Positions 42,753 through 51,712 of a DNA stretch of 64,000 bases are shown piece after piece. Below the pieces are notes generated by a model, which was given only the letters and a program-made list of their open reading frames with translations, made no database searches and was not told the origin of the DNA. Each line of letters starts with the position of its first letter. The first letter of the stretch is position 1. Source of the stretch: Aquimarina amphilecti (GTDB lineage Bacteria; Bacteroidota; Bacteroidia; Flavobacteriales; Flavobacteriaceae); contig NZ_FOAB01000001.1 of NCBI RefSeq assembly GCF_900109375.1, positions 434,001-498,000 on the forward strand, in the 5' to 3' direction. A program made the position numbers and the translations under genes.

Positions 42753-44014
42753 TTATAATCATTGGTTTTAATACTCACTTTTTCTTTGTTCATTACTTTT
42801 TGAATCTGAGGCGGGATTAATATTTTAGTATCCAATGTTTCTTCTACAATATCCAAAAATTTAACAGGATGAGCAGTTTCTAAAAATACTCCGTATTCAT
42901 TTTCCTTTAAATTATATTCTTTTAAACCAAGATAACCAACTGCTCCGTGAGGATCCGCTATATATTTTGTTTGTTGATATACTTCTTTCATAGCATCTTT
43001 TGTACTTTGATCGTTAAAACTATACGCAGAAAAACTACTCTTTAAAGACTCGAAATTATTGTCAAATAATTGTTGAATTCTAATAAAATTACTTGGGTTA
43101 CCAACATCCATAGCGTTAGATATGGTTGCTTTAGAAGGCTTTGGGTTATAATCTTCGGTATTCATATACCTAACAACGGTATCATTTGCATTGGTAGCAG
43201 CAATAAAGTGTTTAACAGGAAGCCCAAGTTTATGAGCAACAATCCCAGCGCAAATATTCCCAAAATTACCACTAGGAACTGAAAAAACGATCTCTTTTCC
43301 TTTGCTTTTTAATTGTTTATAAGCAAAAACAAAATAGAATAATTGAGGTAGCCATCGAGCAATATTTATGGAATTAGCGGAAGTCAACTGTTTATAATTA
43401 GTGATGCTTTCATCAAGGAAAGCTTTTTTTACCATATCCTGACAATCATCAAATACCCCATCCACTTCTAATGCTGTTATATTTTGACCTAAGGTGGTTA
43501 ATTGTCTTTCCTGTATATCACTAACTTTTCCGGACGGGTAGAGAATAACCACATCAACACCTTTTACGCCTAAAAACCCTTGTGCTACCGCACCCCCTGT
43601 ATCGCCAGAAGTTGCAACCAATACGGTAACTTTATCATCATTATTTCTATTAAAATATCCAAGACAACGTGCCATAAATCGAGCACCAACATCTTTAAAT
43701 GCCATTGTAGGTCCATGAAAAAGTTCTAACGTGCCTATATTTTCTTTGATATCAATTACAGGAAAGTCAAAACTTAATACATCTCTAAGAATGTCTTTTA
43801 ATTCAGTATCAGGTATCTCATTTCCAACGAATTGTTTAATAGTCTGAAAACCAATTTCTATTGTGTCTAAATTCTCAATATTATCAAAAAATGATGGAGG
43901 TAAAGGAGTAATACTCTCAGGGAAATATAGTCCCTTATCTGGAGCTAATCCCTTTATAACTGCTTCAGAAAATGATACTTTAGGAGCTTTATTATGTAAA
44001 CTATAATATTGCAT
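42725..44014 (-). CDS. thrC: Threonine synthase
   Basis: This is a 429-residue PLP enzyme that makes threonine from O-phosphohomoserine, the last step of the pathway. The N-terminus MQYYSLHNKAPKVSF and GLAPDKGLYFPE are typical of the bacterial/yeast-type ThrC. The PLP lysine lies in HGPTMAFKDVGARF, and ATSGDTGGAVAQGF and VPSGNFGNICAG are the phosphate-binding loops. Its length is normal. It is last in the operon thrA-thrB-ridA-thrC, 16 nt behind ridA, and its last codons sit in the terminator hairpin. Confidence 0.95.
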   Translation of the reverse strand: MQYYSLHNKAPKVSFSEAVIKGLAPDKGLYFPESITPLPPSFFDNIENLDTIEIGFQTIKQFVGNEIPDTELKDILRDVLSFDFPVIDIKENIGTLELFHGPTMAFKDVGARFMARCLGYFNRNNDDKVTVLVATSGDTGGAVAQGFLGVKGVDVVILYPSGKVSDIQERQLTTLGQNITALEVDGVFDDCQDMVKKAFLDESITNYKQLTSANSINIARWLPQLFYFVFAYKQLKSKGKEIVFSVPSGNFGNICAGIVAHKLGLPVKHFIAATNANDTVVRYMNTEDYNPKPSKATISNAMDVGNPSNFIRIQQLFDNNFESLKSSFSAYSFNDQSTKDAMKEVYQQTKYIADPHGAVGYLGLKEYNLKENEYGVFLETAHPVKFLDIVEETLDTKILIPPQIQKVMNKEKVSIKTNDYNKLKEFLLN

Positions 44015-44030
44015 TATAAATTTAATTTTA

Positions 44031-44399
44031 TTATTGTGAAACTATTGCAGAAAATTCAATCTCTACTAAAATACTGGGATCAATTAACTTAGAAACTTCT
44101 ACCATTGATGTTACTGGTTTTATTTTTCCAAAGTACTCTCCATGAGCTTTGCCAATTTTTTCCCATTGCGTAATATCTGTACAGTAAATTCGTGTTCGTA
44201 TTACATTATCCAAACTTGCATCCAAACCTTCTAATACTTTTTTTATATTTTCTATAATTGCCACTGTCTGTTCATATTCATTTCTTCCAGGAGCAGTTGT
44301 TCCTGATATTTCAATAATGTTCCCAATTTTAATGGCTCTTGAGTATCCTACGATATCTTCCCAAGGAGAACCAGTAGCTATTTTTTTGATTTCTTGCAT
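44031..44399 (-). CDS. RidA/YjgF family protein
   Basis: This is a 122-residue RidA-superfamily protein with motifs IIEISGTTAPG, QTVAIIENIKKVLEGLDASLDNVIRTRIY (split by normal family features), and VEIEFSAIV at the end. A conserved Arg (R103-like position in the family) is not obvious: the equivalent stretch reads DPSILVEIEF. This is more like the YjgH/Rid-other groups than canonical RidA. RidA hydrolyses reactive enamines from PLP enzymes such as threonine dehydratase. It sits between thrB (1 nt away) and thrC (16 nt), which places it in threonine metabolism. Confidence 0.85.
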   Translation of the reverse strand: MQEIKKIATGSPWEDIVGYSRAIKIGNIIEISGTTAPGRNEYEQTVAIIENIKKVLEGLDASLDNVIRTRIYCTDITQWEKIGKAHGEYFGKIKPVTSMVEVSKLIDPSILVEIEFSAIVSQ

Positions 44400-44400
44400 G

Positions 44401-45324
44401 TCATTTAATTATTTTGACTCCTTGACTATTGATTTTAGAAATATGAATATCAAAGTCAAGTCCAGTTTTTGTATATACATCGTTTATTACTTCCGCTACA
44501 TTTTTTGCAGTTGTTATACTCTTACTCAAAGCAAATATAGAAGGCCCTGAACCTGATATCCCACATCCTAATGCGCCTGCAGAAATTGCAGCTTTTTTAA
44601 CGTTTTCAAATTCAGGGATTAGAATGGATCGCATTGGTTCTATAATAACATCTTCTAGACTACGTCCAATAAGTTCATAATCTTCGGTAAAAAGACCTGA
44701 TATAAAACCGCCAACATTACCCCATTGATGTATTGCTTGCTTTAATGTTACATTTTGCTTGATAACAGACCTCGCATCCGAAGTTTTTACTTCAATTTGA
44801 GGGTGAATAACGGTCATTACTAGATCATTTGGAGTGTGTAATTTGATCACATCTAATGGGGCATAACTTCGCACTAAAGTAAATCCGCCTAATAGGGCTG
44901 GAGCTACATTATCCGCATGAGCATTTCCACTAGCTAGTTTTTCTCCTTCCATTGCGAATTCTACTAATTTATGAGGAGAAAAAGGATTGTTTAATAGATG
45001 GTTTACAGCCCAAACAGCTCCTGCACTACTAGCAGCACTGCTTCCTATGCCACTTCCTGCTTTTATTTTCTTGTAAATTTCAATATCAACACCAATTTCA
45101 TTCTCATAGTTAGCTAGTAAAGCTTCGACAGCAACACCAGCAACATTTTTTTTAGTATCTAAAGGTAGATCAGCTCCCTCAATTTTAGTAATTCTTACAC
45201 CTGGTTTAGAACTAAGGGATATAACCATTTCATCTCCTACAGTATCCAAACAGCAGCCTAGGACATCAAATCCACAAGATAGATTGGCAACGGTAGCTGG
45301 AGCAAATATCTTTATACTTTTCAT
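44401..45324 (-). CDS. thrB: Homoserine kinase
   Basis: This is a 307-residue GHMP kinase phosphorylating homoserine. Motif 1 is IFAPATVANLSCGFDVLG at the N-terminus. The ATP loop is KAGSGIGSSAASSAGAVWA (about 88-106), and the C-terminal motif 3 is AGALGCGISGSGPSIFAL. The length is typical. The gene lies 14 nt after thrA and 1 nt before ridA. Confidence 0.95.
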   Translation of the reverse strand: MKSIKIFAPATVANLSCGFDVLGCCLDTVGDEMVISLSSKPGVRITKIEGADLPLDTKKNVAGVAVEALLANYENEIGVDIEIYKKIKAGSGIGSSAASSAGAVWAVNHLLNNPFSPHKLVEFAMEGEKLASGNAHADNVAPALLGGFTLVRSYAPLDVIKLHTPNDLVMTVIHPQIEVKTSDARSVIKQNVTLKQAIHQWGNVGGFISGLFTEDYELIGRSLEDVIIEPMRSILIPEFENVKKAAISAGALGCGISGSGPSIFALSKSITTAKNVAEVINDVYTKTGLDFDIHISKINSQGVKIIK

Positions 45325-45338
45325 GTTAACATTGAGAT

Positions 45339-47783
45339 TTACTTTTTACCTATTCTTATAATGTCAGCAAATATACCAGAGGCTGTTACTTCTGCACCGG
45401 CACCAGCTCCTTTTACAATAAGAGGTTGTTTTGGATAACGATCTGTATAAAAAAGAACAATGTTATCACTTCCTTCTAAATCATAAAAAGGATGATCAGC
45501 GGGGATATGCTGTAAACCTACTTTTGCTTTTCCATTCTCATATTGAGCTACATATTTTAGTCGACACTCTTTTTCGTTAGCTTCTTCAAGGATTTGAGCA
45601 AAATGAGCCTCATTATTTTTTAATGATTCAAAAAAATCATCAACCGTTAAGGTTTCAAGACTTTGCTGTGGTAAGAAAGCATCTTTTTCTATGTCATCTA
45701 ATTCCATGATTTGACCACTTTCTCGAGCTAGAATGAGAATTTTCCTAGCAACATCTACACCGCTTAAATCAATTTTTGGATCTGGTTCAGTATATCCTTC
45801 TTCTTGTGCTTGTTTTACCACATCATAAAAGTTAACACCTTTTTTATAGTTATTGAAGACAAAATTTAGACTACCTGATAATACAGCTTGTATTTTATGA
45901 ACGTTATCACCAGATGCAATTAGATTGTTTAGAGTATCGATAATCGGCAAACCAGCACCTACATTAGTCTCATAAAGAAAAGAGGCACTAAATTTTCTAG
46001 AAAGCTCTTTCAATTTAGAATAATTAACATATTCATCAGCACAAGCAATTTTATTACAGGTTACAACAGCCATACTTTCTGTTAAATAATGCTTATATAC
46101 TTTTGCTATATCAGGATTAGCAGTATTGTCTACAAAAATTGAATTACGGATATTCATTTCTTTAGCTGTATTGAAGAACTGTTCTGAATTCGCTTTTTCT
46201 CCACTAGCTAGTTTTTCTTTCCAAGTATTTAATTTAATCCCTTGCTCATCAAAAACCATTGTTCTCGAATTAGAAATTCCAACAACACGTATTTTTAGAC
46301 GTAACTTATCTTTTAAATAACTTTTCTGTTGTTCTAATTGGGAGAGTAATTTACCCCCTACATTTCCTACACCTGTAATAAATAAGTTTAACTGTTTTGT
46401 TTTTACTTCAAAAAAACGTTCGTGTAATATATTTAAAGCTTTTTTAATATCTTTTTTTCCAATTACAACAGAGATGTTTTTTTCTGAAGCTCCTTGAGCT
46501 ATTGCTCTTATATTTACATTGTTTTTACCTAAAGTGCTAAACATCTTACCACTTAGGCCTTGATGGTGATACATATTATCACCAACTAAAGCTACAATAG
46601 CAGCATCATTTTCAATTTTTACAGGATCTACTTTATGTTTTGTAATTTCGAATTCGAATGCTGTATCCAAAACTGTTTTAGCCTTTTCCGCATCTACAGC
46701 TTCTACGGCTAAACATATAGAATGCTCGGATGAAGCCTGAGTGATTAGAATTACATTGATGTTTTCTAAGAATAGTGCCTCAAATAATCGTTTGGAAAAC
46801 CCTGGAATTCCAACCATTCCACTTCCTTCTAAAGATATTACAGAGATATTGTCTATATGACTAATCCCAGTAACTGGTTTTGGTCTATTAATAACTTCTC
46901 TTGTAATTAATGTTCCTTTATCTTCAGGTTCAAACGTATTCTTGATAACAATTGGAATGTTTTTGTCTAAAACCGGATGGATTGTTGGAGGATAAATGAC
47001 TTTAGCTCCGAAATGAGACAATTCCATCGCTTCCTGATAAGAAATATGAGATACAGGTTTTGCTTGTTTTACTATTTTGGGATTAGCAGTATACATTCCA
47101 CTTACATCCGTCCAAATTTGTAATTTATCAGCTTGTATACCTGAAGCTAAAATTGCTGCTGTAAAATCGGATCCGCCTCTTCCTAAAGTGGTAGGTTCGC
47201 CAGCTGATGTTCTTGCTACAAAACCTGGAAAAAGACTAATCTGATGTTTATTATCCTCAGCATATCTTTTTATTCTATAGTTAGTTTCTTCATAATCAAT
47301 GGTAACTTTTGAAGCTTCTGTTGTAATGATATAATCTCTGGAATCTTTAAGAACTATGTCTAAACCTTTTACTTTCGCAGCTTCAGATATTATGAAGGAT
47401 GATAGCATTTCTCCAAAGCTAGCAATTACGGATTCAGTTTTAGGAGATAACTCACTTAATAGATATACTCCCTCACATAAAGATTCTAGTTTATTTAATT
47501 CTGATTTGACTTTACTAATAATAGAACTTTGAGAGACTACAGGAATCAATTTCTTTATAGCATCAAGATGTCTGTTTTCTATAGTAGTAAGAGTGTTTTT
47601 ATATTTTTCATTGTTAGAAGAAGCTTCTTTACCAGCCTGAATTAGTAAATCTGTAATTCCGCCAAGGGCAGAAACAACCACATAAAGAGGTTTGCTTACA
47701 GATTGCTTTTCGATGATTTCTATAACTTTTTCTATAGTCGCTGCATTTGCGACTGAGGAACCTCCAAATTTTAGAACGTTCAT
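45339..47783 (-). CDS. thrA: Bifunctional aspartokinase I / homoserine dehydrogenase
   Basis: This is an 814-residue fusion. The aspartokinase domain starts VLKFGGSSVANA (4-15), with FVARTSAGEPTTLGRGGSDFTA further in. Two ACT regulatory domains lie around 310-455 (VISLEGSGMVGIPG; VALVGDNMYHHQG). The homoserine dehydrogenase half starts near 460 with LFITGVGNVGGKLL and contains GLPIIDTLNNLIASGD and GYTEPDPKIDLSGVDVARK. It catalyses the first and third steps toward threonine. ACT domains imply feedback inhibition, usually by threonine. Its leader region encodes a Thr/Ile-rich peptide. Confidence 0.96.
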   Translation of the reverse strand: MNVLKFGGSSVANAATIEKVIEIIEKQSVSKPLYVVVSALGGITDLLIQAGKEASSNNEKYKNTLTTIENRHLDAIKKLIPVVSQSSIISKVKSELNKLESLCEGVYLLSELSPKTESVIASFGEMLSSFIISEAAKVKGLDIVLKDSRDYIITTEASKVTIDYEETNYRIKRYAEDNKHQISLFPGFVARTSAGEPTTLGRGGSDFTAAILASGIQADKLQIWTDVSGMYTANPKIVKQAKPVSHISYQEAMELSHFGAKVIYPPTIHPVLDKNIPIVIKNTFEPEDKGTLITREVINRPKPVTGISHIDNISVISLEGSGMVGIPGFSKRLFEALFLENINVILITQASSEHSICLAVEAVDAEKAKTVLDTAFEFEITKHKVDPVKIENDAAIVALVGDNMYHHQGLSGKMFSTLGKNNVNIRAIAQGASEKNISVVIGKKDIKKALNILHERFFEVKTKQLNLFITGVGNVGGKLLSQLEQQKSYLKDKLRLKIRVVGISNSRTMVFDEQGIKLNTWKEKLASGEKANSEQFFNTAKEMNIRNSIFVDNTANPDIAKVYKHYLTESMAVVTCNKIACADEYVNYSKLKELSRKFSASFLYETNVGAGLPIIDTLNNLIASGDNVHKIQAVLSGSLNFVFNNYKKGVNFYDVVKQAQEEGYTEPDPKIDLSGVDVARKILILARESGQIMELDDIEKDAFLPQQSLETLTVDDFFESLKNNEAHFAQILEEANEKECRLKYVAQYENGKAKVGLQHIPADHPFYDLEGSDNIVLFYTDRYPKQPLIVKGAGAGAEVTASGIFADIIRIGKK

Positions 47784-47878
47784 AATATATTTTTTATAAT
47801 GATGTATTTGATAAAGCTTTTCGATAGTTTATTTACTTAAAATATACTACCTACTTGATTTCTATGATATATAAATGA

Positions 47879-47992
47879 TTAACCCCTAAGGGTAATAATA
47901 ATAGTCGAAGTACGTGAAATTGAAGTATAAGCGAAAGCCGCTGTTGTTCCTAACGCGAAAAGTAAAACCGAGATTGAAACCGTACTAAACAT
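47879..47992 (-). CDS. thr operon leader peptide candidate
   Basis: On the minus strand, an ATG at 47992 opens a 37-codon frame ending at TAA 47881-47879, 95 nt before the thrA ATG. The N-terminal part is hydrophobic (VLLFALGTTAAFA). The C-terminal end reads RTSTIIITLRG: threonine and isoleucine codons clustered just before the stop, like the ThrL leader peptide of enterobacteria. The last Thr codon lies in a short imperfect hairpin (ATTACCC...GGGTTAAT) that also covers the stop. I found no T-run, so classical intrinsic attenuation is not evident. Ribosome stalling may act by another route. Confidence 0.65.
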   Translation of the reverse strand: MFSTVSISVLLFALGTTAAFAYTSISRTSTIIITLRG

Positions 47993-48014
47993 TAGTTTAA
48001 TTTATATTTAAGTT

Positions 48015-48043
48015 CAAATGTATAATTTTTTATTTTTGAACAA
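48015..48043 (-). promoter_or_regulatory. Promoter of the thr operon
   Basis: On the minus strand, TTG (complement of 48041-48043) and TACATTTG (complement of 48015-48022) match the Bacteroidetes -33/-7 elements with 18 bp between. Transcription would start near 48008, about 15 nt before the leader peptide ATG, so the leader is the first frame on the message. Confidence 0.65.
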
Positions 48044-48184
48044 AATAAAAACGTTAGTAATCATAAACTTTTATTGATCCTTTAATTTAAGGCTGTATTC
48101 GTTAAAGCATTCTTAAAAAATAATTCAAAAGGATTATCAATGTTTTTGAAACCAATAAATAAATAATCACTAAAAATTAAACTT

Positions 48185-49720
48185 GTGAAGATATTTTCCG
48201 CTGATCAAATGCGTAAGGCAGACGAAGTAACTATTCAATCTCAAGAAATTACTTCTTTAGAATTGATGGAAAGAGCTGCTACCCAAATATTCAATGTTTT
48301 ACATCAACGACTACAAGGAGCTCCAATTCCGATTCATGTATTTTGTGGTCTTGGGAATAACGGAGGTGATGGTTTAGTGATTTCACGTTTATTAGTAGAA
48401 CATGGATATCATGTGAAGACGTATATCGTAAATTTCAGTGATAAAAGATCCGATGATTTTCTAGTTAATTATGATCGTTTAAAGGCGATGGGAACGGAAT
48501 GGCCAACGCAGCTTAAATCGGATGAAGATTTACCAGAGATTAAGCAACAGGATATGGTGATTGATGCTATTTTTGGTATTGGTTTAAATAGACCATTGGT
48601 GCCTTGGGTAATCAATTTGATTAAGCATATTAATGCGTCTAGATGTTTTACCTTATCTATAGACGTGCCTTCAGGTTTATATGCAAATAAGGCTCCTGAT
48701 GATCCAGAAGGTGTTATTTATGCTTCTACCACTGTTACTTTTCAGTTACCTAAACTAATATTTTTCTTACCAGAGACTGGGCAGTATTCTCAAGACATGG
48801 AAGTTATTGATATTGGACTTAGTAGAGAGTTTATCTCACAAACTCCAGGTTTTGCTGAACTAATCGGTAAAAATGAGGTACTTTCTTTATATAGACCTCG
48901 TCATAAATTTGCTCATAAGGGTGATTATGGACATTGTTTAATTATTGGTGGAAGTTATGGTAAAATTGGTAGTACAGTTTTAGCAACAGAAGCTGCTTTA
49001 CGAATAGGATCCGGCCTTGCTACGGCATTTATTCCAGAATGCGGATATGATATTTTACAATCTACTATTCCTGAGGCAATGGTTATAACCGATAATGAAG
49101 ATGATTACATTTCTAATATAAAGTTTGACTTAGAACCATCTGTTATTGGAGTAGGAGTTGGTTTAGGTACTAAAGACAAGACTATCGTAGCATTTGAAGA
49201 GTTTTTAAAACAAAATAAAACTAAATTAGTTATTGATGCAGATGGGATTAATATATTAGCTTATAAACCGGAGTTTTTAAAGTATATCCCATCAAAAACA
49301 GTATTAACCCCACATCCTGGGGAATTAAAACGTCTCATAGGTGATTGGAAAGATGATTTTGATAAAATTGATAAAGTAAAAGACTTTTCTAAAAAGAACG
49401 ACTGTATTGTAGTAATTAAAGGAGCCAATAGTCTTATTGTTTATCAAGAAGATATCTATGTAAATACTTCTGGAAATCCCGGAATGGCTACAGCTGGAAG
49501 TGGTGATGTATTAACTGGAATTATAACAGGGTTGATTTCTCAAGGATATGATCCGTTGCATGCAGCAGTCTTCGGAGTTTACTTGCACGGTAGTGCTGGA
49601 GATTTAGCAATTCAACAAACTGGATATCAGGGTTTATTGGCTAGTGATATTGTTTCCCATATTGGGAAATCATATTTGGAATTGTTTAAAAAACCACAAC
49701 AGGCTCCTCCAGAAGCTTAA
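48185..49720 (+). CDS. nnr: Bifunctional NAD(P)H-hydrate epimerase/dehydratase
   Basis: This is 511 residues starting at GTG 48185. The N-terminal YjeF_N epimerase domain (1-215) has VFCGLGNNGGDGLVISRLL and IDVPSGLYA. The C-terminal ADP/ATP-dependent NAD(P)HX dehydratase domain (about 230-500) has GDYGHCLIIGGSYGKIGS, DADGINIL, LTPHPGELKRL and NPGMATAGSGDVLTGII. It repairs the hydrated, dead-end forms of NADH and NADPH. The length matches the fused bacterial enzyme. It is divergent from the thr operon and monocistronic. Confidence 0.93.
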   Translation: MKIFSADQMRKADEVTIQSQEITSLELMERAATQIFNVLHQRLQGAPIPIHVFCGLGNNGGDGLVISRLLVEHGYHVKTYIVNFSDKRSDDFLVNYDRLKAMGTEWPTQLKSDEDLPEIKQQDMVIDAIFGIGLNRPLVPWVINLIKHINASRCFTLSIDVPSGLYANKAPDDPEGVIYASTTVTFQLPKLIFFLPETGQYSQDMEVIDIGLSREFISQTPGFAELIGKNEVLSLYRPRHKFAHKGDYGHCLIIGGSYGKIGSTVLATEAALRIGSGLATAFIPECGYDILQSTIPEAMVITDNEDDYISNIKFDLEPSVIGVGVGLGTKDKTIVAFEEFLKQNKTKLVIDADGINILAYKPEFLKYIPSKTVLTPHPGELKRLIGDWKDDFDKIDKVKDFSKKNDCIVVIKGANSLIVYQEDIYVNTSGNPGMATAGSGDVLTGIITGLISQGYDPLHAAVFGVYLHGSAGDLAIQQTGYQGLLASDIVSHIGKSYLELFKKPQQAPPEA

Positions 49721-49838
49721 GATTTCTTTAATTCACGTTAAAAAATAACGTTTAAAACGTACAATTTTATCAGCTTTTTGTAGTTAATTTGAATATTGAT
49801 ATCTATACTATCAAGAATTAAATTTAAAAAAGCAAAAA

Positions 49839-50708
49839 ATGATGAAAAACAAGATGATGGCGATGGCAGTAATCGCCTTAGGATTATTGGGTGTTTCCTG
49901 TTCTAGTGATGACGGACCACCAGTAGCTAATATTGCTATTGAAACAATTGGATTAGAAAATTTAACAGGAGGAACTACGTATCAAGGATGGTTAATAGTA
50001 GATGGCCAGGCTGTACCAACGAATCGGTTTACAAACCCCGCTGGTACTATAAATCTTACAGTATTAGCTTCTGATCTTGCAGATGCTACTGAGTTTGTTC
50101 TTACTGTAGAACCAGTAGGTGATACAGATAATGTTCCTTCTGATGCTAAAATTTTGACAGGAAGTTTTAATGGATCTAATACTGCGACGCTTAATTTTGC
50201 GCCAGTAGTTGCGGATTTATCCAGTACAGCGGGACAGTTTTTTCTAGCTACTCCAACTGATGATGTAGCTGATAATGATGAATTTGGTGTTTGGTTTATG
50301 GATGGAACATCTGCAGGATTAACATTACCTACTTTAGCGAGCGGTTGGAAGTATGAAGGTTGGGTAGATTTTGGTAATGTAACAGTTTCGACTGGTACAT
50401 TTTCTGATGCAGAAGGAAGAGATGATGCTAATTTCTTTAGTGGTTCTGGAGGGATGATTCCAGATTTTCCTGGGGAAGATTTTCTTGTACTTCCAAGTCA
50501 AATTCCATTAACTGGGGTTACATTTCCAGCTTCAGTAGCAAGTAGAAGAGTTTTTATTACAGTAGAGCCTTTTGGCGATAATGATCCAGCACCTTTCTTT
50601 ATTGAGCCATTAAGCGGAACTGCAGGTATTACTACAGGTCCTGCAAATCCTGTTTCAATGATTTCGGATACTTCTACACCTTCAGGTAGAGCAACAAGAC
50701 CAAATTAG
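49839..50708 (+). CDS. Lipoprotein with two RskA/anti-sigma-like beta repeats
   Basis: This is a 289-residue protein with lipobox GVSC (Cys21). The mature part holds two similar units, each with a GW segment (TTYQGWLIVDGQAVPTNRF; WKYEGWVDFGNVTVSTGTF) followed by a VTVEP/ITVEPFGD-N strand. The pattern resembles the extracytoplasmic domain of anti-sigma-K (RskA) type proteins and similar Bacteroidetes lipoproteins, but there is no sigma-binding domain. It probably folds as a periplasmic or surface beta protein. It ends at a bidirectional terminator. Confidence 0.65.
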   Translation: MMKNKMMAMAVIALGLLGVSCSSDDGPPVANIAIETIGLENLTGGTTYQGWLIVDGQAVPTNRFTNPAGTINLTVLASDLADATEFVLTVEPVGDTDNVPSDAKILTGSFNGSNTATLNFAPVVADLSSTAGQFFLATPTDDVADNDEFGVWFMDGTSAGLTLPTLASGWKYEGWVDFGNVTVSTGTFSDAEGRDDANFFSGSGGMIPDFPGEDFLVLPSQIPLTGVTFPASVASRRVFITVEPFGDNDPAPFFIEPLSGTAGITTGPANPVSMISDTSTPSGRATRPN

Positions 50709-50735
50709 ATCTTATTTAAGATATAACAATACAAT

Positions 50736-50766
50736 AAAAGACTCTCGATTTTTCGAGAGTCTTTTT
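50736..50766. terminator. Bidirectional terminator
   Basis: AAAAGACTCTCGA (50736-50748) pairs with 50753-50765 around a four-T loop, with A and T runs at the ends. It serves the convergent lipoprotein gene and the LRR gene. Confidence 0.85.
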
Positions 50767-51712
50767 ATTTATAACTTTTTTGTTCAAAAGATAACAAGAA
50801 GAACCCTTTAAACGTTTTTTTTGCTTTTATTATTTCTTCGTAAGACAGTGGGTTGTTGTCTAAAATTAATCCTGCTAACGAGTATTTCTCAGTTTCATAT
50901 ACCTCTGGTATTGATACAATTTCATTATTATTAATGTGTACCATAAGTAGTGATTTCATGCTAGAAAAAACACTCGGAAATTCTTTAAATTTATTATAAC
51001 CAGCATGTATGACCCATACATTTTTCATTTCAAGTAGTTGATCAGACAAGCCTTTTAAATAATTATGATCTACATAAAAAAATCGTATTTGATTAAGTTG
51101 CCCAATTGTATTAGGCAATTGTTCTAATTTATTATGATCAATCCATAAAGAATATAACTTAGGTAATTGACCTAAATAAGAATAACTTGCTTCATCGTGT
51201 ATCTTGTTATACGATAAATTTAAATCTCTTAGCGTATTGAGTGCTGTTATATTCTCTGGAATTTTAGTGAGCTGGTTATTTTTTAGATTCAAAAACTCAA
51301 TAGGTAATTCTGAAATTTCAGTTAGTATCTGCTGCAGATTAAGCCCAGGGTTATTTACCAATGAAATTTGTTTAAGATTAGGAAATAGTTTAATTGATTC
51401 TGGGATTGTTTTAATTCCTAGACTATCTAATATTAATACTTCTAAATTTTTATGAGTGGCTAATTGGTTCAAGCTTTTATCAATATTCAGATTCGGATTG
51501 TTACTTAGATTGACCATTCTTAAATCTTTTACTTTGACTATTGAAACGGGTAGCTCCCTAAAATTTTGATTACTAAGGTCTAAACGATGAATTTTCGAAA
51601 ATTTATCTGAGTTGATTTCTGAGTGAGTTTTACTATAAAATGTTGTGTATGTATCGCAACTAACAAAGAGCCATAGAAAACATAAGTAATATATTAACTG
51701 TCTTTTAATCAT
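50765..51712 (-). CDS. Leucine-rich repeat lipoprotein
   Basis: The start is chosen at the ATG at 51712, which gives a clean signal MIKRQLIYYLCFLWLFVSC. An ATG 30 nt upstream would add ten charged residues inside the previous gene. The mature protein is about ten LRRs of 22-24 residues with LxxLxLxxNxL signatures (for example LRDLNLSYNKI, LYSLWIDHNKLEQLP). It is predicted to be a curved binding protein on the cell surface. It overlaps the previous gene by 8 nt, forming an operon with that gene and xerD. Confidence 0.75.
   Translation of the reverse strand: MIKRQLIYYLCFLWLFVSCDTYTTFYSKTHSEINSDKFSKIHRLDLSNQNFRELPVSIVKVKDLRMVNLSNNPNLNIDKSLNQLATHKNLEVLILDSLGIKTIPESIKLFPNLKQISLVNNPGLNLQQILTEISELPIEFLNLKNNQLTKIPENITALNTLRDLNLSYNKIHDEASYSYLGQLPKLYSLWIDHNKLEQLPNTIGQLNQIRFFYVDHNYLKGLSDQLLEMKNVWVIHAGYNKFKEFPSVFSSMKSLLMVHINNNEIVSIPEVYETEKYSLAGLILDNNPLSYEEIIKAKKTFKGFFLLSFEQKSYK

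Noticed and set aside
47784..47992. Classical rho-independent attenuator in the thr leader
   Set aside because: Only a short imperfect hairpin at the end of the leader peptide is present and no T-run follows, so I report the leader but not a terminator.
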